Source of the DNA: an uncultured Planctomycetaceae bacterium
Lineage (GTDB): Bacteria; Planctomycetota; Planctomycetia; Pirellulales; Lacipirellulaceae
DNA: 5,939 nucleotides
Direction: 5' to 3'
Assembly (NCBI GenBank): GCA_937860165.1
Contig: CALMBE010000177.1
Location: forward strand, 1 to 5,939
This document shows, in pieces, positions 1 to 4,896 of the stretch. Every line of letters begins with the position of its first letter. Within the stretch, counting starts at the first letter, position 1. A program made the translations under genes and the position numbers. The notes under the pieces are model-generated. The model made no database searches. It saw nothing but the letters and a program-made list of their open reading frames with translations, and was not told where the DNA came from.

Positions 1-435
1 GACGGGCACGACGATTTTGTCCTCTCGACGCTTGAAATTGAGCGCGGTGGGATGAGTTACACGATTGACACACTGCTCGCGATTCAATCCCAAATGCCTG
101 ATGCGGAGTTGTACTTGCTGATGGGTGCCGACTCGCTAGCCGACTTTCCATTCTGGCGATGCCCGGCCGATATCTGCCGGATCGCTACGCCGCTGGTGGT
201 GAGTCGCGCCGGAGAACCCCTGCCGCATTTCGAGCACCTCGAACCGTTCGTCTCGCCAGAGCGCTTGCGCCAGATCGAATCCCTGCAGGTAAACATGCCT
301 CCGCAGCCGATCCGCAGTTCCGAAATTCGTTCGCTGGCCGCCTCGGGAGGCGACTGGGAAAACCTAGTTCCCGAGGCCGTTGCGCAATACATTCGCAAGC
401 ATCGACTGTATGAAACTCGCGACAGGGGAGGCTAA
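1..435 (+). CDS. nadD: Nicotinate-nucleotide adenylyltransferase, 5'-truncated by window edge
   Basis: NadD transfers AMP from ATP to nicotinate mononucleotide to make deamido-NAD, a cytoplasmic step of NAD biosynthesis. The frame is open from base 1, so the gene starts outside the window; 144 residues are visible. About 60 N-terminal residues with the family's GxFDPxHxGH ATP-binding motif are missing. Visible family marks are GMSYTIDTL (window residues 17-25, the usual SYTxDTL), LLMGADSLADFPFW (39-52, the GADxL block) and IRSSEIR (104-110, the ISSTxIR nucleotidyltransferase motif), followed by the usual tail with VPEAVAQYIRKHRLY. The ATG at 52 lies inside the conserved region and is not the start. 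The gene converges with the small gene at 466-732, with 30 bp between the stop codons and no clear terminator hairpin there. Product identity is firm; the expected acid substrate (NadD rather than NadM or NadR type) follows from the motif set. Confidence 0.95.
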   Translation, partial: DGHDDFVLSTLEIERGGMSYTIDTLLAIQSQMPDAELYLLMGADSLADFPFWRCPADICRIATPLVVSRAGEPLPHFEHLEPFVSPERLRQIESLQVNMPPQPIRSSEIRSLAASGGDWENLVPEAVAQYIRKHRLYETRDRGG

Positions 436-465
436 ACCGCAAGCGGCGAGGAAAGCGGACTGCAC

Positions 466-732
466 TCACGCCGCTTCGGAGAGTGGTTCCTGCAAGCTCG
501 CCGAGATCATGGGATGCAAGTTTGCCCGATTTAATTGCGGCTCGCTCCGCAGGGCATCCATGACATCGCTCAGTTGTTCGTGGTGACTTTGGGTTATGTC
601 CAGCAGCAAGCATTTCTTGCCGCGCACGACACAATGTCCCCCACCAGCACCATCGAGCACTTCCTCGCGGACTTCAAAGCCGGCAGTTCGAGCAGCGTCG
701 ACCGCCAGTGCTAGCAATTTGGCAGCATGCAT
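466..732 (-). CDS. Small conserved-looking protein of unknown function (88 aa)
   Basis: The product is an 88-residue soluble protein without signal peptide or membrane segment. It has an N-terminal helix (residues 1-18), then a glycine-rich turn with a cysteine (DGAGGGHC, 27-34), a short strand with RGKKCLLLDI (38-46), and a helix with HHEQLSDVMDAL (50-61); the rest is polar. From memory, planctomycete genomes carry small proteins with the same plan (GGGxC, then a hydrophobic strand ending in D, then EQLxxVxxAL), but no function is known to me and the match could not be tested. The ATG at 732 is supported by GGAG six bases upstream. The gene is convergent with nadD and has no partner on its own strand. 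Main doubt: short length, although start, ribosome binding site and protein-like composition all agree. Confidence 0.75.
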   Translation of the reverse strand: MHAAKLLALAVDAARTAGFEVREEVLDGAGGGHCVVRGKKCLLLDITQSHHEQLSDVMDALRSEPQLNRANLHPMISASLQEPLSEAA

Positions 733-756
733 GGGTGGCTCCGGGGGATGGGGGGG
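733..756 (+). other. G-quadruplex motif abutting a start codon
   Basis: The plus strand has G runs of 3 (733-735), 5 (743-747) and 7 (750-756). They satisfy the four-run G3N1-7 pattern as 733-735, 743-745, 750-752 and 754-756, with loops of 7, 4 and 1. It lies directly upstream of the ATG of the minus-strand gene and is on that gene's template strand. Folding in the cell is not shown. Confidence 0.5.
739..742 (-). promoter_or_regulatory. Shine-Dalgarno GGAG of the 88-aa gene
   Basis: Read on the minus strand, GGAG is followed by six bases (CCACCC) and the ATG at 732. It fixes the start of the small gene, and it sits inside the first loop of the G-rich motif on the opposite strand. Confidence 0.6.
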
Positions 757-762
757 TGAGAG

Positions 763-790
763 GTGGTCAGTTGTCCGTGGTTAGTTGCGA
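763..790. repeat. Heptanucleotide tract A (GTGGTCA type)
   Basis: Four consecutive 7-base units read GTGGTCA, GTTGTCC, GTGGTTA, GTTGCGA. Units one and three differ at one base, and G, T and G/T occupy fixed positions. Degenerate similar sequence (TGGGTGG TTGG) follows to about 801. It is one of five period-7 tracts in the window. Confidence 0.6.
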
Positions 791-958
791 TGGGTGGTTG
801 GAAGAACGCTCTCCCGCCGCCTGCGGCTTCGAGGCCCCCTTTTCGCCGCGGGATTGTATCGGCTTGGGTTCCAGTCGCCCAGAGGAATTCGTCGATACTA
901 GCTAGAGAGAACAAGTATCGACTCGGCAACACGTTAAAGCATACTGCCATATCACTCT

Positions 959-1036
959 TGTTAGCCGGCATCGTTCCGATGCCGGGTTTGTGCGAGTGAA
1001 TTCCGCCCATCGGCACCGAGACGGTGCCGGCTAACA
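959..1036. repeat. Nested palindromic element (two hairpins inside an outer inverted repeat)
   Basis: The outer arms 959-970 and 1025-1036 are perfect 12-bp inverted repeats (TGTTAGCCGGCA). Inside are two perfect hairpins: 965-973/977-985 (9 bp, loop TTC) and 1011-1018/1022-1029 (8 bp, loop AGA). The outer and inner pairings use the same bases, so the structures exclude each other. It ends 33 bp before the kinase ATG. This arrangement is typical of REP/BIME-like or MITE-like intergenic repeats. No target duplication is visible, and a role as leader hairpin or terminator is possible. Confidence 0.7.
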
Positions 1037-1069
1037 CATTGCATCGTTGAAATTGAAACGGACCCACAC

Positions 1070-1882
1070 ATGCCTGGCGGCAATCTTACTCAGCAACAAG
1101 AACTCGAGCTCCTCAAGCAGCAACTCCTCCAGGCCCAGCGGATGGCCGCCCTCGGGGAACTTGTCGGCACGACCACCCATGAATTCAACAATGTGCTGAT
1201 GACGATCCTCAACTACGCCAAGCTGGGCCTCCGCCACAAAGACGAACCGACCCGCGACAAGGCCCTCGAAAAGATTCTCGCCGCCGCTCAGCGGGCTGAA
1301 AAAATCACCAACAGCGTGCTCGGCTTGGCCCGCAATCGCAAGGAGGAATTCGCCCCCACGCGATTGGGTGAAATCATCAATCAGTCGCTGATCCTGCTCG
1401 AACGCGAGATGTCGAAATACCGGGTCGCCGTGCGCTGCGAATTCGCCGAGGTTCCCCCGGTCCGCGCGATTGGGAATCAGATTCAGCAAGTGCTGCTCAA
1501 CCTCATGACCAACGCCCGCCAGGCCATGCCCAATGGAGGCGAGCTGCTGCTGCAACTCACGCACGATCGGGCCTCGAACGCCGTCGACCTCACGGTCCGG
1601 GATAGTGGCACCGGAATTCCCCGCGAGCAACTTCCCAAAATTTTCGACCGCTATTTCTCCACCAAGACCGGACCCGACGAAACTGGCAAGGGGGGGACCG
1701 GCGTGGGACTCTCCACCTGCAAAGAAATTATCGATGCCCACCAAGGCCGCATCCGCGTGGAAAGCACCGTCGGTCGCGGCACGGCGTTCATCATCCGCCT
1801 ACCCGTATTCCAAGAAACGGCGATCCCAACGCTCCCGATCCCCAAGCTCGGCGTCCCCTCGCAACCCGTGGGAAATGTTTGA
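1070..1882 (+). CDS. Soluble two-component sensor histidine kinase (270 aa)
   Basis: The product should autophosphorylate a histidine with ATP and pass the phosphate to a response regulator. Order of parts: glutamine/leucine-rich coiled coil (residues 8-30); HisKA dimerisation domain with H-box TTTHEFNN, phosphoacceptor H37; then a HATPase domain with N-box QVLLNLMTNARQAM (140-153), G1 DSGTGIP (178-184), F-box IFDRYFSTK (191-199) and G2 GKGGTGVGLS (206-215). All catalytic boxes are intact. The sequence resembles NtrB-type kinases, but there is no PAS, GAF, HAMP or transmembrane segment, so the input signal is unknown and the protein should be cytoplasmic. No response regulator is adjacent, so this is an orphan kinase. 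The ATG at 1070 has only a weak GGA seven bases upstream; it keeps the coiled coil that usually precedes the H-box. The last 20 or so residues are proline-rich and not part of the fold. Confidence 0.93.
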   Translation: MPGGNLTQQQELELLKQQLLQAQRMAALGELVGTTTHEFNNVLMTILNYAKLGLRHKDEPTRDKALEKILAAAQRAEKITNSVLGLARNRKEEFAPTRLGEIINQSLILLEREMSKYRVAVRCEFAEVPPVRAIGNQIQQVLLNLMTNARQAMPNGGELLLQLTHDRASNAVDLTVRDSGTGIPREQLPKIFDRYFSTKTGPDETGKGGTGVGLSTCKEIIDAHQGRIRVESTVGRGTAFIIRLPVFQETAIPTLPIPKLGVPSQPVGNV

Positions 1883-1956
1883 TGTGTGATGTTAGATTGA
1901 TGATGTGAGAGTCTCTGACATCAAATATCTCAGTTCACACATCACACATTTCACAT
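1880..1956. repeat. Inverted heptamer tract B, possible two-way terminator
   Basis: Starting at the kinase stop codon, 7-base units read TGATGTG (1880), TGATGTT (1887), AGATTGA, TGATGTG (1901), and later CACACAT (1936), CACACAT (1943), TTCACAT (1950). The right half is the inverse of the left: 1882-1892 pairs with 1939-1949 over 11 bp, and 1901-1906 with 1918-1923 inside it. It fills the gap between two convergent stop codons (1882 and 1963), so a bidirectional terminator is plausible. However, the stem is AT-rich and lacks a U-tract on either side. Confidence 0.55.
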
Positions 1957-1962
1957 TCTTCC

Positions 1963-2652
1963 TCACTGCTGCGGATTCGTGAGTCGTTCCCGAATGTCCG
2001 CCAGCATTTGTTGTTCGATCGCGCAATCCCGGCCGAGGGGGATCCAATAGTCGCTCGACCGTGTTGTGCTGGTCGTCTCGCCGATGCGACTGTCGAGTGA
2101 ATTATCATTGCGAAACGCTGCTGCCCCGGCCGTTGCATTCTCGGGTCTTGGCAAGTCTTCGAGTTCCTTGGTCACAACCGCATCGACTAACCACCCCCCT
2201 TGCTGCGGGACGACGCGGATCTCGCCCCGGCGGCGGATACTTTGAAAGGTACTTTCAAACAGATTGTAGCGACCCACCGAATCGAGTCGTTGCGGTTCGA
2301 TCAGTGTCGAGCCGACCTCGGGAAACGTGTCGATGCGACCTTCGGTCACTACATTTCCCACCAGTTGCACGCGGTTCTCTTGATCGACTCGGAAATAGTC
2401 GTCTACCACGTCGACAATTTGCTCCCAGGCGTAATCCTCATTGGTCACCGGCACGAACACAGCTTGCGTCGCGCCGGGGGACGTTCCCGACCCCGGGGCC
2501 ACAAACGCGGGCCCCACCGGCTGCGGAGTTCCTGCCTGGAGCGGCGACACCGCCACCGGATCGGTCTGCCAATGATGGCACCCGACGAGCAAGACAATCA
2601 AAACAAACTCGCAACGCGCCAACAGAATTCCCTCGCAACTCGAAACTCGCAA
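1963..2652 (-). CDS. Predicted lipoprotein of unknown function (229 aa)
   Basis: The N-terminus has a hydrophobic core (FVLIVLLVG, residues 16-24) ending in lipobox LVGC with lipidated Cys25, so the protein should be membrane-anchored outside the cytoplasm. A proline/glycine-rich linker (30-68) leads to a globular region with WEQIVDVVDDYFRVD (76-90), VQLVGNVVTEGRIDTFP (95-111), FQSIRRRGEIRVVP (136-149), KELEDLPRP (162-170) and YWIPLGRD (202-209). From memory, lipoproteins with this block order recur in planctomycetes; no function is known to me. There is no ATG in the N-terminal part. TTG at 2652 has GAGGGG upstream. A second TTG at 2622, with GAGGGA upstream, would give a 14-residue signal before the cysteine and is equally defensible. 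The start region overlaps a heptamer repeat tract. The gene is convergent with the kinase and has no operon partner. Confidence 0.85.
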   Translation of the reverse strand: MRVSSCEGILLARCEFVLIVLLVGCHHWQTDPVAVSPLQAGTPQPVGPAFVAPGSGTSPGATQAVFVPVTNEDYAWEQIVDVVDDYFRVDQENRVQLVGNVVTEGRIDTFPEVGSTLIEPQRLDSVGRYNLFESTFQSIRRRGEIRVVPQQGGWLVDAVVTKELEDLPRPENATAGAAAFRNDNSLDSRIGETTSTTRSSDYWIPLGRDCAIEQQMLADIRERLTNPQQ

Positions 2653-2672
2653 CTCGCGCCCCTCGACTCGCC
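2631..2672. repeat. Heptanucleotide tract C (ACTCGCA type) over the lipoprotein start
   Basis: Consecutive 7-base units on the plus strand are CCTCGCA, ACTCGAA, ACTCGCA, ACTCGCG, CCCCTCG, ACTCGCC. The 11-mer CTCGCAACTCG occurs exactly at 2632-2642 and 2646-2656 (period 14), with a 10/11 copy at 2608-2618 in the signal-peptide codons. Both candidate ribosome binding sites and the upstream TTG of the lipoprotein gene lie in or next to this tract. Confidence 0.65.
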
Positions 2673-2737
2673 GCGAATCTTCTGAAAACCCTGTCTATGC
2701 CGCAAGTGAGAAACGCCCTTGCTAGCTGCTCGAGGAA

Positions 2738-2806
2738 CACTCCCAGCCGGAGGAACACTTTCCTCCGGGACTCCCCGGACCTAAGTGTAGGTCCGGCTTG
2801 GAAGTG
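2738..2806. repeat. Palindromic element with two GC-rich hairpins
   Basis: Hairpin one pairs 2747-2754 with 2761-2768 (CCGGAGGA/TCCTCCGG, 8 bp). Hairpin two pairs 2775-2783 with 2788-2796 (CCGGACCTA/TAGGTCCGG, 9 bp, loop AGTG). Imperfect outer arms (2738-2750 with 2793-2806) enclose both. A competing stem joins 2764-2769 to 2774-2779. GAGGAACACT is repeated directly at 2732-2741 and 2750-2759. It would fall in the leader of the lipoprotein transcript if transcription starts upstream; an intergenic REP/MITE-like repeat is the simpler reading. Confidence 0.65.
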
Positions 2807-2968
2807 GGTTTCTGCGCGAGGCACGGCACGGGAAAACTACTGAAATGTTGCAGGAAAATGCGGTTAAACCTTGCGAATGCGGAATTCCCCTTTCCGCAGC
2901 CAGCTAACTTCGGTAACATCCCCGACCATTTTACGCTCAATAAGACAGAGCCGCTGCGAACCTACCGT

Positions 2969-3007
2969 GGTCGGCACCTGTCTGAAATTGAAATAAAGGA
3001 CCCGACC
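2969..3007. repeat. Short degenerate palindrome with GGTCGG/CCGACC ends
   Basis: The ends GGTCGG (2969-2974) and CCGACC (3002-3007) are inverted, and the adjacent CACCT and AGGAC continue the match with two mismatches. The centre has TGAAATTGAAA (2983-2993), also present before the kinase gene at 1048-1058. It is short and imperfect; chance is possible. Confidence 0.35.
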
Positions 3008-3223
3008 CATGCCTTCCCGTCAACTTGATTCGACCCTCTGGTTTCCCGCACTGGGAAATATCAGCGATGAAGCCGAGACGCTCCCCTATTTTGCCAAACC
3101 TGGGGTAACTCCCTCGACCAGTCCGACACTTTCCAGTCAACCCGTTCCGCGCGGCGTTCGCTCGATACCCCGCATCGGGCAGAAAGTGAGCCCCGTATTC
3201 GCGGGGGGAGTGGTGAGCCAATT

Positions 3224-3265
3224 ACTGAGAGCTGAATGCTGAAAGTCAAGAGTCGAGAGCCATGA
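3224..3265. repeat. Heptanucleotide tract D (GCTGAAT type)
   Basis: Consecutive 7-base units read ACTGAGA, GCTGAAT, GCTGAAA, GTCAAGA, GTCGAGA, GCCATGA. Neighbouring units differ by one to three bases. The right end runs into the left target duplication of the MITE-like element, so that element appears to have inserted at the edge of the tract. Confidence 0.6.
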
Positions 3266-3267
3266 AG

Positions 3268-3411
3268 CAGGGCCGATCACTTTTTCACTTTGGGGTGCCA
3301 TGCTCACGCTGGTACCCCGGCGTGGGCATGTGAATAGTCGAGAAAACATGGCCACAGCGGAGTACCGCCGTGGCCATGGCACCCTCCATTGTGAAAAAGT
3401 CATTGGCCCTG
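3268..3411. mobile_element. 144-bp MITE-like element with terminal inverted repeats and 10-bp target duplication
   Basis: The terminal arms 3268-3302 and 3375-3411 are inverted repeats: 31 of 35 aligned positions match, with one 2-base gap. They begin CAGGGCC and share the blocks ACTTTTTCAC and GGTGCCATG. Directly outside, AGCCATGAAG is present on both sides (3258-3267 and 3412-3421) as an exact 10-bp direct repeat, as expected for a target-site duplication. Inside are two hairpins: 3299-3309/3320-3330 (11 bp, one G-T pair) and 3347-3360/3365-3378 (13 of 14 pairs, loop AGTA). There is no reading frame for a transposase, so movement would need one supplied elsewhere. The 10-bp duplication fits several DDE insertion-sequence families; the family cannot be named from this copy. 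Confidence 0.75.
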
Positions 3412-3492
3412 AGCCATGAAGGACTCTGGGTTGAGAATCTGACAGCTCGCCCGAAACTCCGGGCACTGACGTTTACGGCTCGCCTTAATTGT

Positions 3493-3548
3493 TTCCAACT
3501 TCCGCCTTTCTTAATTCCCCTGATCCCTCACCCCTGTTTCCTCATCCC
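3493..3548. repeat. Heptanucleotide tract E (pyrimidine-rich, TCATCCC type)
   Basis: Eight consecutive 7-base units read TTCCAAC, TTCCGCC, TTTCTTA, ATTCCCC, TGATCCC, TCACCCC, TGTTTCC, TCATCCC. The last four share T at position 1 and C at positions 6 and 7. It abuts the A-tract of the terminator at 3551 and lies just beyond the end of that transcript. Confidence 0.5.
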
Positions 3549-3550
3549 TG

Positions 3551-3594
3551 AAAAAAAAGTCAGGCCGGCGACCCGAATCGAGTCACCGGCCTGG
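3551..3594 (-). terminator. Intrinsic terminator of the 230-aa gene
   Basis: On the minus strand the stem CAGGCCGG/CCGGCCTG (3586-3593 with 3561-3568) continues past one mismatch for three more pairs (GAC/GTC), with a 9-base loop, and is followed by eight consecutive T (3558-3551). It sits 62 bp after the stop codon of the gene at 3656-4348. This is the best-formed terminator in the window. Confidence 0.85.
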
Positions 3595-3655
3595 CGGTTT
3601 GCAAAGCCGCGGCCAAAGTGGTTTGGACGATTACGCCAGAATTTTCACGGTGCGA

Positions 3656-4348
3656 CTAATAGCCCCCGCCGTCGATCCCCAGTCGCATCTTGAGCTCTTC
3701 GAACAGGGCGATGTATTCGTCGTTGGTCGAATGCACATGCTCCGCTTCGGTGATGAAATGCATGTCTTCGCGGCAATTGAGCCCCGCGTCGATCATCACC
3801 CCTTCGTAGGGCGTTAGTTTTTTCCCGTAGACAATCAGCAGCTTGTGCTCATCGAATTGCACTTCTTGCGGAGTGCTGGGATTCAAGACCGCGATGCCCG
3901 TGCAACCATCGTTCACCAGCAGGTCTTCATATTCCCAGAGGATGCTCTGGAGAATCGGCATATCAATATGTTCGCGATACAGATCGAGGCCGCCCGACTC
4001 GGGATAGCTGTGGCTGCTTTCGAGCACCACATCGACCACGGGTCCCAGCGGATCCAACAGTTCCATGAACGTCTCGAATAACCGTTCTCGAGACACGGCC
4101 GCCATCACGACGGGCACATTCTGCTTGGAAGCTTCGTCGCGATACGAATCGTGGCGGAAACCTGCCGAAGGCACGACATCCAACCCATAGGAAGGACGCA
4201 CTGCCTCGGACAACTGAAAGCTGCCGTAGCGACTCACGCCCAAGTGGGCTTCGAGTTCGTCTTCGCTCAGACGCTCGAAACTACTTGGTATCTGTGGGGT
4301 CAGTTCCTCATGGAACACGTTGCGGAAGAATTTTTTTAGGAAGCCCAT
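3656..4348 (-). CDS. Conserved-looking protein of unknown function (230 aa)
   Basis: I do not recognise a named family. The N-terminus MGFLKKFFRNVF is basic and amphipathic and could lie against a membrane; there is no signal peptide or transmembrane helix. The rest looks like a soluble alpha/beta protein with hydrophobic strands NVPVVMAAV (77-85), VVDVVLES (104-111), GCTGIAVLNP (148-157) and HKLLIVYGK (168-176), and an acidic helix near the C-terminus (EYIALFEELKMRL, 211-223). The ATG at 4348 has AAAGAGAT about eight bases upstream and is preferred over an in-frame TTG at 4375, which would add nine residues. The gene is transcribed alone: 548 bp separate it from the upstream gene and a strong terminator follows. 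A perfect TTGACA (minus strand, 4398-4393) lies about 45 bp upstream, but no matching -10 box was found. Regulation is unknown. Confidence 0.85.
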   Translation of the reverse strand: MGFLKKFFRNVFHEELTPQIPSSFERLSEDELEAHLGVSRYGSFQLSEAVRPSYGLDVVPSAGFRHDSYRDEASKQNVPVVMAAVSRERLFETFMELLDPLGPVVDVVLESSHSYPESGGLDLYREHIDMPILQSILWEYEDLLVNDGCTGIAVLNPSTPQEVQFDEHKLLIVYGKKLTPYEGVMIDAGLNCREDMHFITEAEHVHSTNDEYIALFEELKMRLGIDGGGY

Positions 4349-4602
4349 CGGCGATCTCTTTGCTGTATCAAGCAATCGGGTGGTAAGGTGACTGTCAACT
4401 TGGGAGTTGCCGGGAGCTATTTTCGGGGACCTCGGTGGTCCTCGGCGAGGGGGTTACCATTCCTTGGTGCGGTGATCGCGATGGGGGGCCGCTCTACCGT
4501 TCGGTACATACTTAAAATCTAGGTTATCGGGGACTCGGTGCAGGTTCCGGAACTTAGGGAGCCCGGTTGCACCTGAAAACTGCTCCGTCACAACCGCCAC
4601 TA

Positions 4603-4645
4603 CCGGTCCCAACAGGATCGGTCAAAACGGTCCCAAACTGACCGG
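4603..4645. repeat. CGGTC repeat cluster
   Basis: CGGTCCCAA occurs exactly at 4604-4612 and 4628-4636, with a shorter CGGTC at 4619-4623 between them and the inverse GACCGG at 4640-4645 pairing with CCGGTC at 4603-4608. It lies roughly 255-300 bp upstream of the 230-aa gene. It could be regulator-binding sites, but nothing links it to a known operator. Confidence 0.35.
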
Positions 4646-4723
4646 CAGGCACTTCTATATTCCTGCTATTCAACTCGCTTCTTGCGAATAACCAAAGGTA
4701 GCTCAACCGATTTGGAGAAACTC

Positions 4724-4751
4724 AAAAAACCAAGGCCGCTACCTGGGTTTT
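4724..4751 (-). terminator. Candidate terminator of the toroid-protein gene
   Basis: Read on the minus strand, CCCAGG (4747-4742) pairs with CCTTGG (4735-4730) with one mismatch around a 6-base loop. The stem is extended by four A-T pairs (4748-4751 with 4726-4729) and ends in six T. It is 145 bp beyond the stop codon at 4897. The form is right but the stem is short and the distance long. Confidence 0.4.
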
Positions 4752-4896
4752 CCCTAGATATTTCGCAGGCCGAACGGTATCCGTCGAAACTTTCGGAGCA
4801 ACCGTTTCGAGGGGTTTCGAGCGGTAAACAAGGGACAAAAAGGACGTTGTTTTTCGGCGACAAGCTCACCGAATTATCAACACAATCCCCGCTCAC

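Larger units (their letters stand above)
733..1069. other. Non-coding interval upstream of two divergent genes
   Basis: These 337 bp lie between the start of the 88-aa gene (-) and the start of the kinase gene (+), so promoters for both should be here, but no convincing -35/-10 pair was found. Contents from left to right: a G-rich motif, a heptamer tract, a stretch of unassigned sequence at about 800-955, a nested palindrome at 959-1036, and an AT-richer leader up to the kinase ATG. The longer reading frames across it (711-1067 minus, 708-905 plus, 763-999 plus) run through the repeats and look like chance. Confidence 0.6.
2653..3655. other. Repeat-rich interval without a convincing gene
   Basis: About 1 kb lies between the lipoprotein start and the stop of the 230-aa gene. 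It holds the end of heptamer tract C, a palindromic element near 2738-2806, a weak palindrome at 2969-3007, heptamer tract D, a MITE-like element with target duplication at 3258-3421, heptamer tract E, and a terminator at 3551-3594. Frames in 2860-3240 (for example 3009-3242, plus) show no third-position bias comparable to the neighbouring genes and no motif I recognise; decayed coding sequence cannot be excluded. The lipoprotein promoter should lie at the left end, but I could not place it. Confidence 0.6.
4349..4896. other. 548-bp non-coding interval upstream of the 230-aa gene
   Basis: It lies between two minus-strand genes. Contents seen: a candidate terminator for the toroid gene (4724-4751), a CGGTC direct/inverted repeat cluster (4603-4645), the palindrome GTTCCGGAAC (4544-4553) between GGTGCA (4537-4542) and TGCACC (4568-4573), and a TTGACA at 4393-4398 on the minus strand. 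The plus frame 4682-4900 starts with TTG, has no ribosome binding site or recognisable motif, and runs over the candidate terminator; I do not call it a gene. No heptamer tract occurs here, unlike in the other sizeable intergenic regions. Confidence 0.6.

Noticed and set aside
1031..1744. Minus-strand frame of 237 codons opposite the kinase
   Set aside because: The sense frame contains every kinase box; the antisense frame is a by-product of its codon bias.
2061..2843. Plus-strand frame of 260 codons across the lipoprotein gene
   Set aside because: It is antisense to a gene with a lipobox and ordered domains, is rich in Arg/Pro/Ser as expected from a shadow frame, and crosses repeat tract C and the palindrome.
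3191..3208. CCCCG/CGGGG hairpin as a terminator
   Set aside because: Five-base stem, no U-tract and no gene ending at this position.
2937..3221. Minus-strand frame of 94 codons
   Set aside because: No ribosome binding site, no recognisable domain, low-complexity basic composition, and it overlaps other equally weak frames.
3009..3242. Plus-strand frame of 77 codons with AAAGGA eight bases before its ATG
   Set aside because: Third-position composition is not biased as in neighbouring genes, no motif is recognisable, and the apparent ribosome binding site is part of a degenerate palindrome that recurs in part near 1048.
733..3655. CRISPR array from the repeated words and palindromes
   Set aside because: The repeats are 7-bp contiguous units or single palindromes, with no identical 24-40-bp repeats separated by unique spacers and no cas genes.
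4365..4398. Possible sigma-70 promoter for the 230-aa gene (TTGACA at 4398-4393, TGATAC at 4370-4365, minus strand)
   Set aside because: The spacing is 22 bp and the hexamer at normal spacing (TTGCTT) matches only two of six positions; kept only as a note in the gene entry.
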